NCBI GenBank assembly: GCA_022360175.1
Contig: JAKSDI010000299.1
Location: 1 to 64,000 of the forward strand
Reading direction: 5' to 3'
Source: Chitinophagales bacterium
GTDB lineage: Bacteria; Bacteroidota; Bacteroidia; Chitinophagales; Saprospiraceae
Length of the DNA stretch: 64,000 bases
Shown here: positions 1-9,846 of the stretch, piece after piece
How positions within the stretch are numbered: position 1 is the first letter of the stretch
Layout: every line of letters begins with the position of its first letter
Notes under the pieces: generated by a model
Told to the model about the DNA's origin: nothing
The model's input: only the letters and a program-made list of their open reading frames with translations
Databases searched by the model: none
Made by a program: the position numbers and the translations under genes

Positions 1-37
1 AAAATTTGTTTGTTTGTCTTTAGATATAAAATTGATC

Positions 38-80
38 GCCCCGAAAATAGTCTCTTTTGACTAGATTCGGGGCTTTTTTA
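38..80 (+). terminator. Rho-independent terminator of a gene upstream of the window
   Basis: GCCCCGAA (38-45) pairs with TTCGGGGC (66-73), with a nested TAGTC/GACTA pair, and six T residues follow at once. It must serve a plus-strand gene that ends before the window begins. Confidence 0.85.
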
Positions 81-158
81 TCGTTTTTCAAGCTAACAAG
101 TTAGTCTATATTAGAGGATTAGAGTTTGCAGGGATGCCCTAGTTTATGATCTAAATTG

Positions 159-198
159 TTGAGGTGCCATCATCGCTAATGCAATAATGACACCTCAA
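159..198 (-). terminator. Hairpin downstream of the giant CHU_C protein gene
   Basis: Arms 159-173 and 184-198 form a 15-bp stem with two mismatches and a 10-nt loop, 36 bases past the stop codon of the minus-strand gene. The T tract after it on the minus strand is weak, so its efficiency is uncertain. Confidence 0.5.
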
Positions 199-233
199 AA
201 TTAAATATTCTTAAAGCTATTGTTTCTGCGATC

Positions 234-3200
234 TTACCTTGCTAAGGTTACATTACCCTGGAATTCGCCAGCAGACTCTCCGTTCAAATAAGCAACTTTG
301 ATAGAATAGAAATACGCCTCAATTGGTTGCGGTTTATCATTAAACTTGCCATCCCAACCTGTATCTGGCGTTTCATTATCGTATACTAGTTGCCCCCAAC
401 GGTTATATACCTTAAACTCTACGATTTCCAGTAGAGGTAAAATCTCTTCAGGAGCTACTGCTACATTAAAGAAATCGTTTGTCTCATCTCCGTTAGGAGT
501 AAAGATATTAGGAATACCCAATTTAGGTAGTTCTACGGTAACATTCACATTAATGGTTTCGCTACAGCCTGTTGGTGTTTCTATCAAAACAGAGTAATTC
601 AGATCTCCATCTTGCAAGACTTGTGTTTCGATAATTGCCAGCCCTGGCCCGGATGCAATCATGGTAGTATCCAGGAACCAACTGAAAACGAGGCCTTCTG
701 TAATAGTTGTATTATAAAGGGCTGTTAGCTGTATATTTTGGCCGAGCAGATATGGTTCGTCTCCATCTAAGCCAACCACTTCTATTCCAATTGCATCTAC
801 TCCTTCTTCTACATTGATCGTAATACTATCTGTCAGCATTTGACAGCCAGCTCCATCTTCATAGTTCAACATATAAGTTGTTGTTTCAAGCGGTGTCACA
901 ACAATGGAATCTCCAGTAATAGTTTCGCCATTCGCTGTCCATTCGAAAACATCATTAGAAGAACCACCGATTGCCTCTGCTATCAGCGTTACTTCATCTC
1001 CAGAACAAATAAGGCCACTCGGACCATTAATATTCAATGTGACTTCTCCTACAACTTCTACTGTTACACTTTCTTCTACATCATCACAGATTCCATTTGA
1101 TGCCAATAAAGTATAGGTAGCAGTTTGAGCAGGCGTAACAACAGGCTCAGGATTATTTACATCTGTAAAATTAGGGTCTGTAGAAGACCAACTATAAGCC
1201 GTCATATTATCTGAGGCTAAGTTAAGCTGGACAGATTCGCCGAGGCAAATAACTGCATCATCCGCAATATCAACGGTTGGAGCAGGTTGTACCTCTATAA
1301 AGACATTATCATTAAGGCTACCACAGCCAGCTCCACTTATATAATATACCGTATAAGTATCTGAATCGTCAGGGCTAATAGTAATCTCTGCAGTAGAACC
1401 TACTGAATTACCATTGCTATCTTCCCATTCATAAGTATCATCTGGCGTAGCGTTGGCCACATCTGCTGTCAATGTTACGGACTCTCCTTCACAAATAGTC
1501 AATGCATCAGAGCTAACTGTAAGTACTGGCTGTTGTACTACTTCTATGGTCAATTCGTCAAAAATAGTATCACAAATACCATTCGTAATTGCCAAGAAAT
1601 AAGTAGTCGTTTCAGAAGGTGTTACTTCAGGCATTGGATTCGTCACTGTTCCAAAACCAGGATCAGTAGAAGTCCAGATATAAGTACTTACACCATCAGA
1701 AACCGTATTTAATACTAAGCTTTCTCCTTCACAAAGGAAGTTTTGAGATGTCAAATCATAAGTAGGTAATGGTATTACGGTTATTGTAAGGGATTCTTCA
1801 TTAGGGCAATCTACATTTTCAGCTCTTAATGTATAAGTTGTTGTCCCAGATGGAGATGCGAGAGGATCTAAACAATCCGTACAACTAAGCGATTCCGCAC
1901 CACTTGTCCACTCAAATGTATCTGTATCATCACTTACTTCTGCATTGATCTGCACACTTTCACCAGGGCAAATAATCGTATCTCCCGGTAATATAGTTAC
2001 TTCTGGAGTGGTAATAATATTGACTGTTGCATAACTCGTATCTATACATACTCCACTAGTAGATATACGTTCGTAAGTAATCGTATCCATAGCCGAAACG
2101 ACCATATTGAGTAAGCTGTCAGGAGTTTCTTGTCCATCCTCCGGCTGCCATAAGAACTCTATACCTGGAAAATCAGATGGTTCATAAGTATTGGTAGTTA
2201 GTATCACTAATTCTCCTTCACAAACACTTGTATCAGCAGGCATAATGGATAGATCATATGGAAGAGAATCTACCAAAATAACTACAGAGTCTAATTTGAA
2301 GCAACCCGGCAGTACTGCAACCTCTGCATAATAAGTAGCAACAGATTCGGGAGCTACAGTTATCTGATTAGCAGTTACGGGTACAAAACCAGGTTGTGTA
2401 GAAGTCCAACTTGCAATACTATCTGCGGGTACGACCAATGCGTCTAATAGCACTTCCTCCCCTCTACATATGGTCAGGGTATCTTCAGCTAGTACATCAA
2501 TAGCAATTGGAGTTATTGTTATATCAAAAGAAGCTACTTCCTCACAAGCACCTCGTACAGCTGTAAGGGTGTAAGTACCTTCTGATTGAGGGAAAGCTAC
2601 AGAATTAGGATTGCTCGGATCTTCTATAAAATCAGGACCGGTCCAGGTGTAGGTCACACCAGGTTCTATTTCAGTTGACCCCAACACAATTGGTTCTTCC
2701 TGACACACTGCTGTATCTCCACTAATACTGATCGTAGGCGGAATAAATACTTCTACTAACACACTATCTAATGATGGTATTGGACAAATACCATTGGATG
2801 CGCTTAAATAATACATCGTAGTCGTATCAGGTGCTACTTCAGGGTTAGCTTCGTCTGATGTGAAACCATCTGCGGTCCAAGTATAGCTTACACCTGCAAC
2901 TTCGTCACCACCAATAAAGGTACTTTCAGGCAAACATAATTGCTGATCGTCACTGATATTATATTCAGCTGCAGTCTCTGGAAGTACTGTCAATTCCATC
3001 GTATCCATAAGAATACAGGCAGGCCCACTTAGGGAAACAGATAATTCATAAGTCCCTGCCACATCTGCCGTTACAAACGGATTCGGACAATCGGTACAAC
3101 TAAGAGATATTCCCGTTGGTGCTGTCCAATTATAATCTGCACTTAGAAAATCACTACCTGCTACAATTTGTATCTCCTCATTGGTACATACTGTAATATC

Positions 3201-5309
3201 TGGCCCCGCATCTATATCATATACCTCCACTAATACTTCTATTGTATCCTGATAACAAACCGCATCTACCACTGCTACATATAAGGTTGATTCTTCTGGG
3301 CTGGCAATTGGGTCCAGGCAATAGGTACATGACAAAGTAGCTGTATCTTTTAGCCATGTGATATTTTCAACTGAGCTTTCTACCAATAATTGAACCGTTT
3401 CTCCTTCACAAATAGCCGTATCAGCGGTCGCCACAATTGGAGGGATTGGTGCCAATACAGAATCTGCAGAAGCAGACCAGTCCACCTCTATCGCTCCACT
3501 TTCTATATCATTTCCCCAGTCGTTTATCAAAACAGCAAATACCTGTCCTGGCTCACAATCTATTACAGAAACAAAATCATCTCCTCCTGCTCCTGGAGTT
3601 GAGGGATCCCCACAATCAAATTCATCTGTCACATCAATGCCTGTTACAGGGTGTATACTTGCTAATCCGGTAGGATCAGCACCACCTGCCCAGGAAGAGC
3701 GAATTGGCTGGTTATTTTCCACAAAATCAATGATGGCATCAGGATCTTCACACACCTCTTCCGGATCGAAAGGGCCCCATACACTAAAGTCTATATCTGA
3801 TGCTTCAGCAGGATTGGCAGCCTGCACCGTAAATCCAAATGGACCTGCTGCCTGCGCTTCAATTGTAAACCAATAGTAATTGGGTTGCGCAGCCCCTGTA
3901 TTAAGCCAGCAACCACTATTAACACCCTGATTATAAGCAATATCCTGGAATCCCTGATTGAAGTTAAAAACCGATGGTAAACCAGTAGGGTCAATACACC
4001 CATTGAGTGGATTACACAGGGCTCCAGATAGCGTTGGATTTAAGTTACATTCTGATTCCGTGATGCTTAAACCAAAATCTGTACAACCTCCAGCATTCGC
4101 GACAACGATGTAATAGACTCCTGGGATATTAAAATCCACACCAAAAGCAGTTCCACTTTCACTTTGACCTACACATTCTGTATCCGGGTCATCCAGTGGA
4201 CCATTCAGTATCAATACACCAGTACCTGCATCAGCACCTGTCACTGCTACTTCTGCACAATATCCCCCTGTTGAGGTATATGCAAAAACGTATTCCGGAC
4301 CATTTACAAAATTAAGCGGCCCACATGGAGTTGTAGCAAATGTAGCGGCAGCTTCACAAGTTGAAAATCCTCCTTCATCTAATGGCAAACCACTTATCTC
4401 TGTAGGGTTATCAAAAGAAGAACCATCACATGCTAATCCGCTGCATTGCCATGTAAATTCGAAGCCTGCTTGTACGCCTGAAAAATCCGAAGTGAATTGC
4501 ACCGTAATCGGCGTTGTTGACTGAATTATAAATGGCTCACCATTTCCGGCTCCTGTAAGGGAAGCAATCAGCGGGTCTGCTGTTGTTGTCCCAGCGTAAA
4601 AATTGAGAAAGTCAAAACCATTCTCCAATTGAAAATCTACAATACTAATTTCCAGGCATGCAAAAAATTCAGCTGGTTGAATAGTAAAAGTCAGGTTTTC
4701 ATTACTTCCATAGTCTTCATCGGGTCCACCTGAGTCATATAATGTACCAAAACAAGAAGTAGAAGATGGCTGATCGCCTATATTGATTGCCGGTACATAT
4801 TCTTCAATACACAATTGGAAATCGCCCCAATTGGGTGCAGCTGTAGCTGAATAATCATTGATCCTTATAAAGTAAGTAGTATTTGGCGTAAGCCCAATCA
4901 CATCAACAGCGATAAGAGATTCTCCATCATCTGCCGAGGCACATATACCAAGGTCTGCCAAATTGTTAAAAGAGCAATCTCCTCTATAAATAGCGATTTG
5001 AGGGTTAACGATTGGTCCGTTTGCTCCCATGGTTGTCCCTTCCACCGTAATGGTTATGTCTATCAGCGTATCATTTGTGGTAAAAGCAAACCATACATCA
5101 TTTTGCACCGTCCCTCCTTCAAAACAGTTTGGAATATTTCCAAAACCAATATCCGATGCTGTAGCGTCTACATTATCGAATATATCATCAGGACAAGCTG
5201 GCAAAACCCCTAAATCTATCAAACCATCACAATCATCGTTGGCCGGCTGTGCAAATAAAGTAGTAGTAAAAAAGAGTAAAAGAGAAAGGGTAAAGAACTG
5301 TAGTCTCAT
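234..5309 (-). CDS. Giant secreted T9SS type B (CHU_C) protein with CUB and Ig-like repeats
   Basis: 1691 residues. A signal peptide (about 1-20, ending FAQPANDD) is followed by N-terminal beta domains. One of these, at about 186-289, resembles a CUB domain: YDSGGP, a ...DFLNFYAG... core, SDFSG and a closing FTWQC. From about residue 640 there are some eleven Ig/PKD-like repeats of 85-95 residues, each opening with a C-x-G-E-x-V-x-L type strand (CEGETVQLL, CPGESVQIN, CLGESVQLN and others). The last 98 residues are a gliding-motility-associated C-terminal domain (FTPNGDETNDFF, VYNRWGQLVYDN, GWDGKFN), the type B signal for export by T9SS. Known members are surface adhesins or structural proteins; the ligand cannot be told here. 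It appears monocistronic and is Asp/Glu/Thr-rich with low basic content, as is usual for secreted Bacteroidota repeat proteins. Confidence 0.9.
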   Translation of the reverse strand: MRLQFFTLSLLLFFTTTLFAQPANDDCDGLIDLGVLPACPDDIFDNVDATASDIGFGNIPNCFEGGTVQNDVWFAFTTNDTLIDITITVEGTTMGANGPIVNPQIAIYRGDCSFNNLADLGICASADDGESLIAVDVIGLTPNTTYFIRINDYSATAAPNWGDFQLCIEEYVPAINIGDQPSSTSCFGTLYDSGGPDEDYGSNENLTFTIQPAEFFACLEISIVDFQLENGFDFLNFYAGTTTADPLIASLTGAGNGEPFIIQSTTPITVQFTSDFSGVQAGFEFTWQCSGLACDGSSFDNPTEISGLPLDEGGFSTCEAAATFATTPCGPLNFVNGPEYVFAYTSTGGYCAEVAVTGADAGTGVLILNGPLDDPDTECVGQSESGTAFGVDFNIPGVYYIVVANAGGCTDFGLSITESECNLNPTLSGALCNPLNGCIDPTGLPSVFNFNQGFQDIAYNQGVNSGCWLNTGAAQPNYYWFTIEAQAAGPFGFTVQAANPAEASDIDFSVWGPFDPEEVCEDPDAIIDFVENNQPIRSSWAGGADPTGLASIHPVTGIDVTDEFDCGDPSTPGAGGDDFVSVIDCEPGQVFAVLINDWGNDIESGAIEVDWSASADSVLAPIPPIVATADTAICEGETVQLLVESSVENITWLKDTATLSCTYCLDPIASPEESTLYVAVVDAVCYQDTIEVLVEVYDIDAGPDITVCTNEEIQIVAGSDFLSADYNWTAPTGISLSCTDCPNPFVTADVAGTYELSVSLSGPACILMDTMELTVLPETAAEYNISDDQQLCLPESTFIGGDEVAGVSYTWTADGFTSDEANPEVAPDTTTMYYLSASNGICPIPSLDSVLVEVFIPPTISISGDTAVCQEEPIVLGSTEIEPGVTYTWTGPDFIEDPSNPNSVAFPQSEGTYTLTAVRGACEEVASFDITITPIAIDVLAEDTLTICRGEEVLLDALVVPADSIASWTSTQPGFVPVTANQITVAPESVATYYAEVAVLPGCFKLDSVVILVDSLPYDLSIMPADTSVCEGELVILTTNTYEPSDFPGIEFLWQPEDGQETPDSLLNMVVSAMDTITYERISTSGVCIDTSYATVNIITTPEVTILPGDTIICPGESVQINAEVSDDTDTFEWTSGAESLSCTDCLDPLASPSGTTTYTLRAENVDCPNEESLTITVIPLPTYDLTSQNFLCEGESLVLNTVSDGVSTYIWTSTDPGFGTVTNPMPEVTPSETTTYFLAITNGICDTIFDELTIEVVQQPVLTVSSDALTICEGESVTLTADVANATPDDTYEWEDSNGNSVGSTAEITISPDDSDTYTVYYISGAGCGSLNDNVFIEVQPAPTVDIADDAVICLGESVQLNLASDNMTAYSWSSTDPNFTDVNNPEPVVTPAQTATYTLLASNGICDDVEESVTVEVVGEVTLNINGPSGLICSGDEVTLIAEAIGGSSNDVFEWTANGETITGDSIVVTPLETTTYMLNYEDGAGCQMLTDSITINVEEGVDAIGIEVVGLDGDEPYLLGQNIQLTALYNTTITEGLVFSWFLDTTMIASGPGLAIIETQVLQDGDLNYSVLIETPTGCSETINVNVTVELPKLGIPNIFTPNGDETNDFFNVAVAPEEILPLLEIVEFKVYNRWGQLVYDNETPDTGWDGKFNDKPQPIEAYFYSIKVAYLNGESAGEFQGNVTLAR

Positions 5310-5576
5310 GTTTGTTTTTGTAAAGGTACATCCTCAAAAGCCTTTGCGACACTATTGAGGAAACCAATGGTTATTTTTGATGCTATCACGATTTCAATAA
5401 AGGCTAAAAGCTAATTATTCAACCTTTATTTAGGTATTAAATAAAAAACAATAAAGTCGTTTTTTAATTAATTCTTAACACCAAAAATAGGTAAAATTCG
5501 GAATTTCTAACTATCTATCACTGGCAAAGAAAAACAAGTGACAAATAATACTTTCCAGAAACTACAAATTGCCAAC

Positions 5577-6488
5577 TTATATTGCTACCATAAAATTAGC
5601 TACTCTTGCTGTTAAATCCGGATTTTTCATCAGTCTATAATGCCCATATCCATTGGCTAGAAGCAAAGTAGCATTATCCCATGCGGCAAATACAGAACGA
5701 GCATTTTTTGGAGATACTACGATATCTGATTCATCATGAACAATCAATACGTCTTTAACATTATGCAAATTGGTCTCACTTAAGGCTATAGACTCTACAG
5801 GTATCTTAACTTTATTTTCAATATATCTGTAAAAAGACCGGGCAGCAGGAGGTGGTATTTTCATAGTATCAACCGCATTTTGCAATACTTCTTCCATTCT
5901 ATCAGGCACACCGATCAATACTAATTTATTGATATTAATATCCGGAGCTAATCGAGAAAGTGCAAAAACCGTAGATGCTCCACCAAAAGAATGAGTAATC
6001 ACTCCCTGTGCTCCTCCTATCTGTTTGAGAATAGCTTTAATTGCTCCTGCAAAATGTAACAGATTAGTACGTTTCCCTCCTGAATTTCCATGAGCGGGAC
6101 CGTCAAAGGCAACCACTTTAAAGCCTTTTTCTAGTAATGGGGGAACAAAATATCTAAGAGCAGTACCTCTAGATTCCCAACCATGGACGAGCAAAATCGT
6201 TTTGTCGCCCCTCCCCCATTCGTAGCCTTTAAGCAATTGCTTGCCATACATGAATTCAAATATCCGAGCACTTTCCAGTAGATCGTCTGAAGTACGATGT
6301 CGGGCTCTTATTCTCGGCGTAGAAAACAATTTATAGGCTGTTCTACCCGCTTTCCGGGGAAAGATATATCCTCCTACTGAAAAAAGAAATCTTGCCACTT
6401 TCAATAAAGGTGGATATTTGGTAGGTTTTTCCTTTACAGGATCAACATAAGCTGTTTCAAGGTATTCAATCTTTTTAAGTGTTTCCAT
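5577..6488 (-). CDS. Alpha/beta-fold hydrolase, TetR-linked
   Basis: 303 residues. It has an alpha/beta hydrolase fold with an oxyanion-side HGWESRG motif at about 102-108, a nucleophile elbow H-S-F-G-G with Ser167, an acid in HDESDIVV near residue 252, and His in GYGHYR near the C-terminus. There is no convincing signal peptide; a hydrophobic stretch near residues 30-45 (LFSVGGYIFP) could touch the membrane. The gene lies 95 bases downstream of a TetR-type regulator in the same orientation and is probably controlled by it. Similar TetR/hydrolase pairs are common, but the substrate is unknown. The family call is secure; a specific activity (lipase, esterase or thioesterase) is not. Confidence 0.82.
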   Translation of the reverse strand: METLKKIEYLETAYVDPVKEKPTKYPPLLKVARFLFSVGGYIFPRKAGRTAYKLFSTPRIRARHRTSDDLLESARIFEFMYGKQLLKGYEWGRGDKTILLVHGWESRGTALRYFVPPLLEKGFKVVAFDGPAHGNSGGKRTNLLHFAGAIKAILKQIGGAQGVITHSFGGASTVFALSRLAPDININKLVLIGVPDRMEEVLQNAVDTMKIPPPAARSFYRYIENKVKIPVESIALSETNLHNVKDVLIVHDESDIVVSPKNARSVFAAWDNATLLLANGYGHYRLMKNPDLTARVANFMVAI

Positions 6489-6583
6489 GGCTTTTATTTA
6501 TGCCTTTTGAAAAATTCCGTGGGAAAAGTGCAAACATGTGATGCAATTTGCCAGGTGTTTATACTATAGGGTTCATCAAAGAA

Positions 6584-7186
6584 TTATTTCCGAATGGATT
6601 CTATCATCTCTATTATCTGATTTGCCATTACATCAAAATAATGGTCATTTTTATACAATTGAGCCAGTAGTATCCCGCCTTCCAGGGTACCGATGAATTT
6701 AATGGCAAATGCTTGTATATCAACCGTATCTTGTACTTCTCCTGCTTCAATGCCTTTCTCCAATGTTCGTGAAATTCTATACCTCCATATATCCATTGAT
6801 TCTACTACCTTCGCTCTCAACACAGGATGGCTGTCATCAGCCTCAATTGCCATATTTTGCACAGGACAACCACCTTCAATAGGAGGCGTTAATACGTGAT
6901 CCTTATAAAAATGTACTGCTGCAATCAATTTATCCAGATAATTATCTACTCCTTCTGTTCGTTTTCTTACTTGCGCCCAAACAGTCTGTACAGCATGCTC
7001 AAAAGCGGCAATTGCAATCGCTTCTTTGCTGTTAAAATTGCCATACACCCCTCCTTTCGACAAGCCTGTAGCTTCTACGATATCGTACATAGAAGTGCCA
7101 GCATAGCCCTTTTGATTAAAAATTCGGGCTGCCTTATCCAGTATATGTTGTCTTGTTTTATCTGCTTTTGACATATTTGATTTCAT
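6584..7186 (-). CDS. TetR/AcrR family transcriptional regulator
   Basis: About 200 residues. The N-terminal helix-turn-helix is typical of TetR (TRQHILDKAARIF, GYAGTSMYDIVEATGLSKG, VYGNFNSKEAIA), followed by a helical ligand and dimer domain. I place the start at the ATG at 7186, preceded by GGAAAG at good spacing. The ATG at 7174 (MSKADKTRQ) and a TTG at 7198 are alternatives. A perfect inverted repeat, the likely operator, lies 17-34 bases upstream, so autoregulation is expected. The alpha/beta hydrolase follows in the same direction, and folK diverges from the other side. The inducer is unknown. Confidence 0.92.
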   Translation of the reverse strand: MKSNMSKADKTRQHILDKAARIFNQKGYAGTSMYDIVEATGLSKGGVYGNFNSKEAIAIAAFEHAVQTVWAQVRKRTEGVDNYLDKLIAAVHFYKDHVLTPPIEGGCPVQNMAIEADDSHPVLRAKVVESMDIWRYRISRTLEKGIEAGEVQDTVDIQAFAIKFIGTLEGGILLAQLYKNDHYFDVMANQIIEMIESIRK

Positions 7187-7202
7187 TTCGCTTTCCAAAA
7201 AT

Positions 7203-7220
7203 AAACCGAACGGTCGGTTT
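7203..7220. promoter_or_regulatory. Probable TetR operator
   Basis: AAACCGA (7203-7209) and TCGGTTT (7214-7220) form a perfect 7-bp inverted repeat around ACGG. It sits between the TetR gene and the divergent folK gene. The ACCGA/TCGGT half-sites are the kind bound by many TetR/AcrR proteins. It could control the regulator and hydrolase, and possibly folK. Confidence 0.75.
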
Positions 7221-7296
7221 TTGCAAATTTATATTCATCAAAAAACTTACCTTTACGATTCTTTCAAAAAAAATCACTTTTGTCGATTACATTTTA

Positions 7297-7815
7297 ATGA
7301 ACAAAGTATATCTACATACTGGTACTAATCTCGGTGACAGAACAGCTAATCTACTTCAAGCTAACACATTGATTCAAAGTCGAATAGGCGATATCCTACA
7401 AGCTTCTCGCATTTACCAAACTGCTGCCTGGGGAATAGAGGATCAGCCTGATTTTCTCAATCAAGCATTATTAGTTGGAAGCAAATTAAGTGCTCGTGAA
7501 ATTTTACTGGCTATTGCCAAAATAGAGCAAGAAATGGGTCGAATTAGAATTGTCAGGTGGGGAGAGCGACTAATTGACATTGACATTTTATTCTTCAATG
7601 ATGAAATAATCCAAGAAGAAGACTTGCAAATTCCTCATCCAGAATTACAAAATCGTAATTTTGTACTTCGCCCTTTAATGGATTTTGCTTCGGCTTTAAT
7701 GCATCCTGTATTAGGCCAAACTATAACTGATCTATGGCAGGAGTGTCAAGATCCACTGGAAGCTAGTATTTATGAGCCGAATAAAAAAAGCGGAATTACA
7801 GGACATGAGCAATAA
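7297..7815 (+). CDS. folK: 2-amino-4-hydroxy-6-hydroxymethyldihydropteridine pyrophosphokinase
   Basis: 172 residues. It transfers pyrophosphate from ATP to 6-hydroxymethyl-7,8-dihydropterin in folate synthesis (cytosol). The N-terminus YLHTGTNLGDR is the usual LG(S/T)NLGDR opening, and the family signature appears as RWGERLIDIDILFF, with the two metal-binding Asp residues of D-I-D. An upstream in-frame extension to 7153 overlaps the TetR gene and its operator and does not look like folK, so I start at the ATG at 7297. The kinase gene that follows overlaps the end of folK by 11 bases or more, as in other Bacteroidota where folK and a deoxynucleoside kinase are paired. Confidence 0.95.
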   Translation: MNKVYLHTGTNLGDRTANLLQANTLIQSRIGDILQASRIYQTAAWGIEDQPDFLNQALLVGSKLSAREILLAIAKIEQEMGRIRIVRWGERLIDIDILFFNDEIIQEEDLQIPHPELQNRNFVLRPLMDFASALMHPVLGQTITDLWQECQDPLEASIYEPNKKSGITGHEQ

Positions 7816-8455
7816 GCCAAGCATCCCTCATCAATTTATTACTATCGAAGGAAATATCGGTGCGGGCAAAACCACGCTTTGCCATAAACTATCTGAAGAC
7901 CAGGGTTGTAAACTTATATTAGAACAGTTTGCTGACAATCCTTTTCTTCCCAATTTCTATCAAAACCCAGAACGTTATGCATTCACTGTAGAGCTTTTTT
8001 TCATGACTGAGCGCCATAAACAGCTACAAGAAGAGCTTTCCCAAAGAGACTTATTTCAAAACGCTATCATTTCTGACTATATCTTTTTCAAAACATTGCT
8101 CTTTGCTCGCAATAATTTGAATGCTGAGGAATATCGTCTTTTTCAACGCCTCTTCAATATTCTTAATGCTTCTTTTCCCAAGCCCGATCTACTTGTCTAT
8201 TTACATCGGCCGGTAAGCAATCTTCTGGAAAATATAAAAAAGCGAGGCAGAGCATATGAACAAGAAATCAGTTCTGATTATTTAGAGCAGATTCAACATG
8301 CTTATTTTGAATTTTTTAAAACTCAACCCCAATTACCTATCCTCATTTTAGACGTTGAAAAGGTCGACTTTTTAAGCAACCAATCGCATTATCAACGATT
8401 AGTGCAATTAATAGCTAAAGAATATAGTCCGGGAATACATCGGGTGGAAATGTAG
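7805..8455 (+). CDS. Deoxynucleoside kinase
   Basis: About 216 residues from the ATG at 7805; an ATG at 7772 adds 11 residues and would overlap folK by 44 bases. The P-loop reads GNIGAGKTTL, and there is an ERH-like segment (MTERHKQ) and a lid-type RGRAYEQE. These are features of the deoxyguanosine/deoxyadenosine/thymidine kinase (dNK) family, which phosphorylate deoxynucleosides with ATP in salvage. Which deoxynucleoside is used cannot be read from the sequence. It is translationally coupled to folK and closed by a strong hairpin at 8471-8516. Confidence 0.9.
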   Translation: MSNKPSIPHQFITIEGNIGAGKTTLCHKLSEDQGCKLILEQFADNPFLPNFYQNPERYAFTVELFFMTERHKQLQEELSQRDLFQNAIISDYIFFKTLLFARNNLNAEEYRLFQRLFNILNASFPKPDLLVYLHRPVSNLLENIKKRGRAYEQEISSDYLEQIQHAYFEFFKTQPQLPILILDVEKVDFLSNQSHYQRLVQLIAKEYSPGIHRVEM

Positions 8456-8470
8456 AATTTAGAGTGCAAA

Positions 8471-8516
8471 AATGTAAAAGGGAAGCCTAAGCATACTTAG
8501 CCCTCCCTTTTGCATT
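8471..8516. terminator. Long bidirectional hairpin between convergent genes
   Basis: Arms 8471-8491 and 8496-8516 form a 21-bp stem with three mismatches around a CATA loop. It lies between the deoxynucleoside kinase (plus) and pepT (minus) and can end transcription from both sides. The stem has A/T-rich outer ends rather than a clean T tract. Confidence 0.75.
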
Positions 8517-8564
8517 CTATATTAAATCTGTTTTACCCAAACGGTCTTTCGGCATTTCCCATTC

Positions 8565-9812
8565 CTACGCCTTCTCTTCCCACACTATTGCTGTGTGAAT
8601 AATTGTCAAAACCGCTTTTTCCATATCTTGTACAGAGGCCCATTCTTCTTTAGAATGAAAAGCATGTTCTCCTGCAAAAATATTGGGACAAGGCAAGCCC
8701 ATAAATGATAATCTGGAACCATCAGTACCGCCACGAATGCTACCTCTTTGAGGTGTAACACCCGCTCTTCGCATACCTTCGATTGCATTGTCCACAATTT
8801 CTGGATGCTGCCCAACTACATTTTTCATATTGCGGTATTGCTCCTTCACAATAAACTCGCCTTTTGAGTTAGGGTAATTTTTCAATACATCCTCCATAAT
8901 ACCTCGCAGGAAGTTTTCATGCTCGATGAGTTTTTCATCCACAAAATCACGAATAATGAAGCTTATTTCTGCTGATTCTGCTCCTCCTTTTATGCTCACA
9001 GGATGTACAAAACCTTCCATTCCTTCTGTTGTTTCCGGGGAAAGGCTATCCTTAGGTAAAGCAGCTACAATATCTGCTGCTATTTTAAGAGCACTTTCCA
9101 ATTTACCCTTTGCAAACCCAGGATGTATGCTTACACCGCTAATCTTGATAACCACCCCATCTGCTGAGAAGGTTTCATCTTCCAGGCTCCCTAATTTTTC
9201 GCCGTCTACGGTATAACCAAAATCAGCACCTAATTTTTCAATATCCACTTCATCTACTCCCCTTCCAATCTCTTCATCTGGTGTAAACAGAATTCGAATA
9301 TTGCCATGTTTCACTTCAGGATGACTCATAAAGAAGTGAGCTGCATCCATAATCTCTGCCACTCCAGCTTTATTATCTGCCCCCAAAAGCGTCAAACCGC
9401 TAGCGGTGATAATGTCTTCACCTATTTTATTTTTCAGATGTGGGTGATCTTCAGGGCGCAGTTTTACATTAGAATCATCTGGTAATTCAATGATTCCTCC
9501 CTGATAATTCTGATGAATGATTGGTTTTACACCTGTGCCACTACTATCAGGTGAAGTATCCATATGTGAGCAGAAACATATAACAGGTACCTCTTTATCT
9601 GTATTAGAAGGTATAGTAGCATAAACATACCCCCATTTATCCATATGTGCATCGGTAATCCCCATTTCCTGGAGCTCTTCAACCAATAATTTCCCGAGAT
9701 TTTTTTGCTTCTCAGTAGAGGGAGTCGTCGTTGAATTTGGATCTGACTGTGTATCTATTTTAACGTATCGTAAAAAACGATCCAGAAAAGTATGTTGAAT
9801 ATCTAAAGCCAT
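8565..9812 (-). CDS. pepT: Peptidase T (tripeptide aminopeptidase), M20 family
   Basis: 415 residues, the normal length for PepT. It is a zinc-dependent cytosolic enzyme that removes N-terminal residues from tripeptides. Metal-site motifs are in order: SHMDTSPD (His/Asp), GADNKAGVAEI (bridging Asp), DEEIGRGVDEV (general-base Glu and metal Glu) and a late HSKEEW (His). The internal dimerisation domain runs through DGVVIKISGVSIHPGFAKGK and related strands. It is preceded by pyrF with a 34-base gap in the same direction, so the two are probably co-transcribed. Confidence 0.96.
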   Translation of the reverse strand: MALDIQHTFLDRFLRYVKIDTQSDPNSTTTPSTEKQKNLGKLLVEELQEMGITDAHMDKWGYVYATIPSNTDKEVPVICFCSHMDTSPDSSGTGVKPIIHQNYQGGIIELPDDSNVKLRPEDHPHLKNKIGEDIITASGLTLLGADNKAGVAEIMDAAHFFMSHPEVKHGNIRILFTPDEEIGRGVDEVDIEKLGADFGYTVDGEKLGSLEDETFSADGVVIKISGVSIHPGFAKGKLESALKIAADIVAALPKDSLSPETTEGMEGFVHPVSIKGGAESAEISFIIRDFVDEKLIEHENFLRGIMEDVLKNYPNSKGEFIVKEQYRNMKNVVGQHPEIVDNAIEGMRRAGVTPQRGSIRGGTDGSRLSFMGLPCPNIFAGEHAFHSKEEWASVQDMEKAVLTIIHTAIVWEEKA

Positions 9813-9846
9813 TATTTTTTTATTTTCTTGATTAAGGTTCTATTGT

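Noticed and set aside
346..1116. Plus-strand frames opposite the giant CHU_C gene
   Set aside because: They mirror the repeat pattern of the real gene and contain no signal or domain.
7153..7296. N-terminal extension of folK
   Set aside because: It overlaps the TetR gene and operator and has no family similarity.
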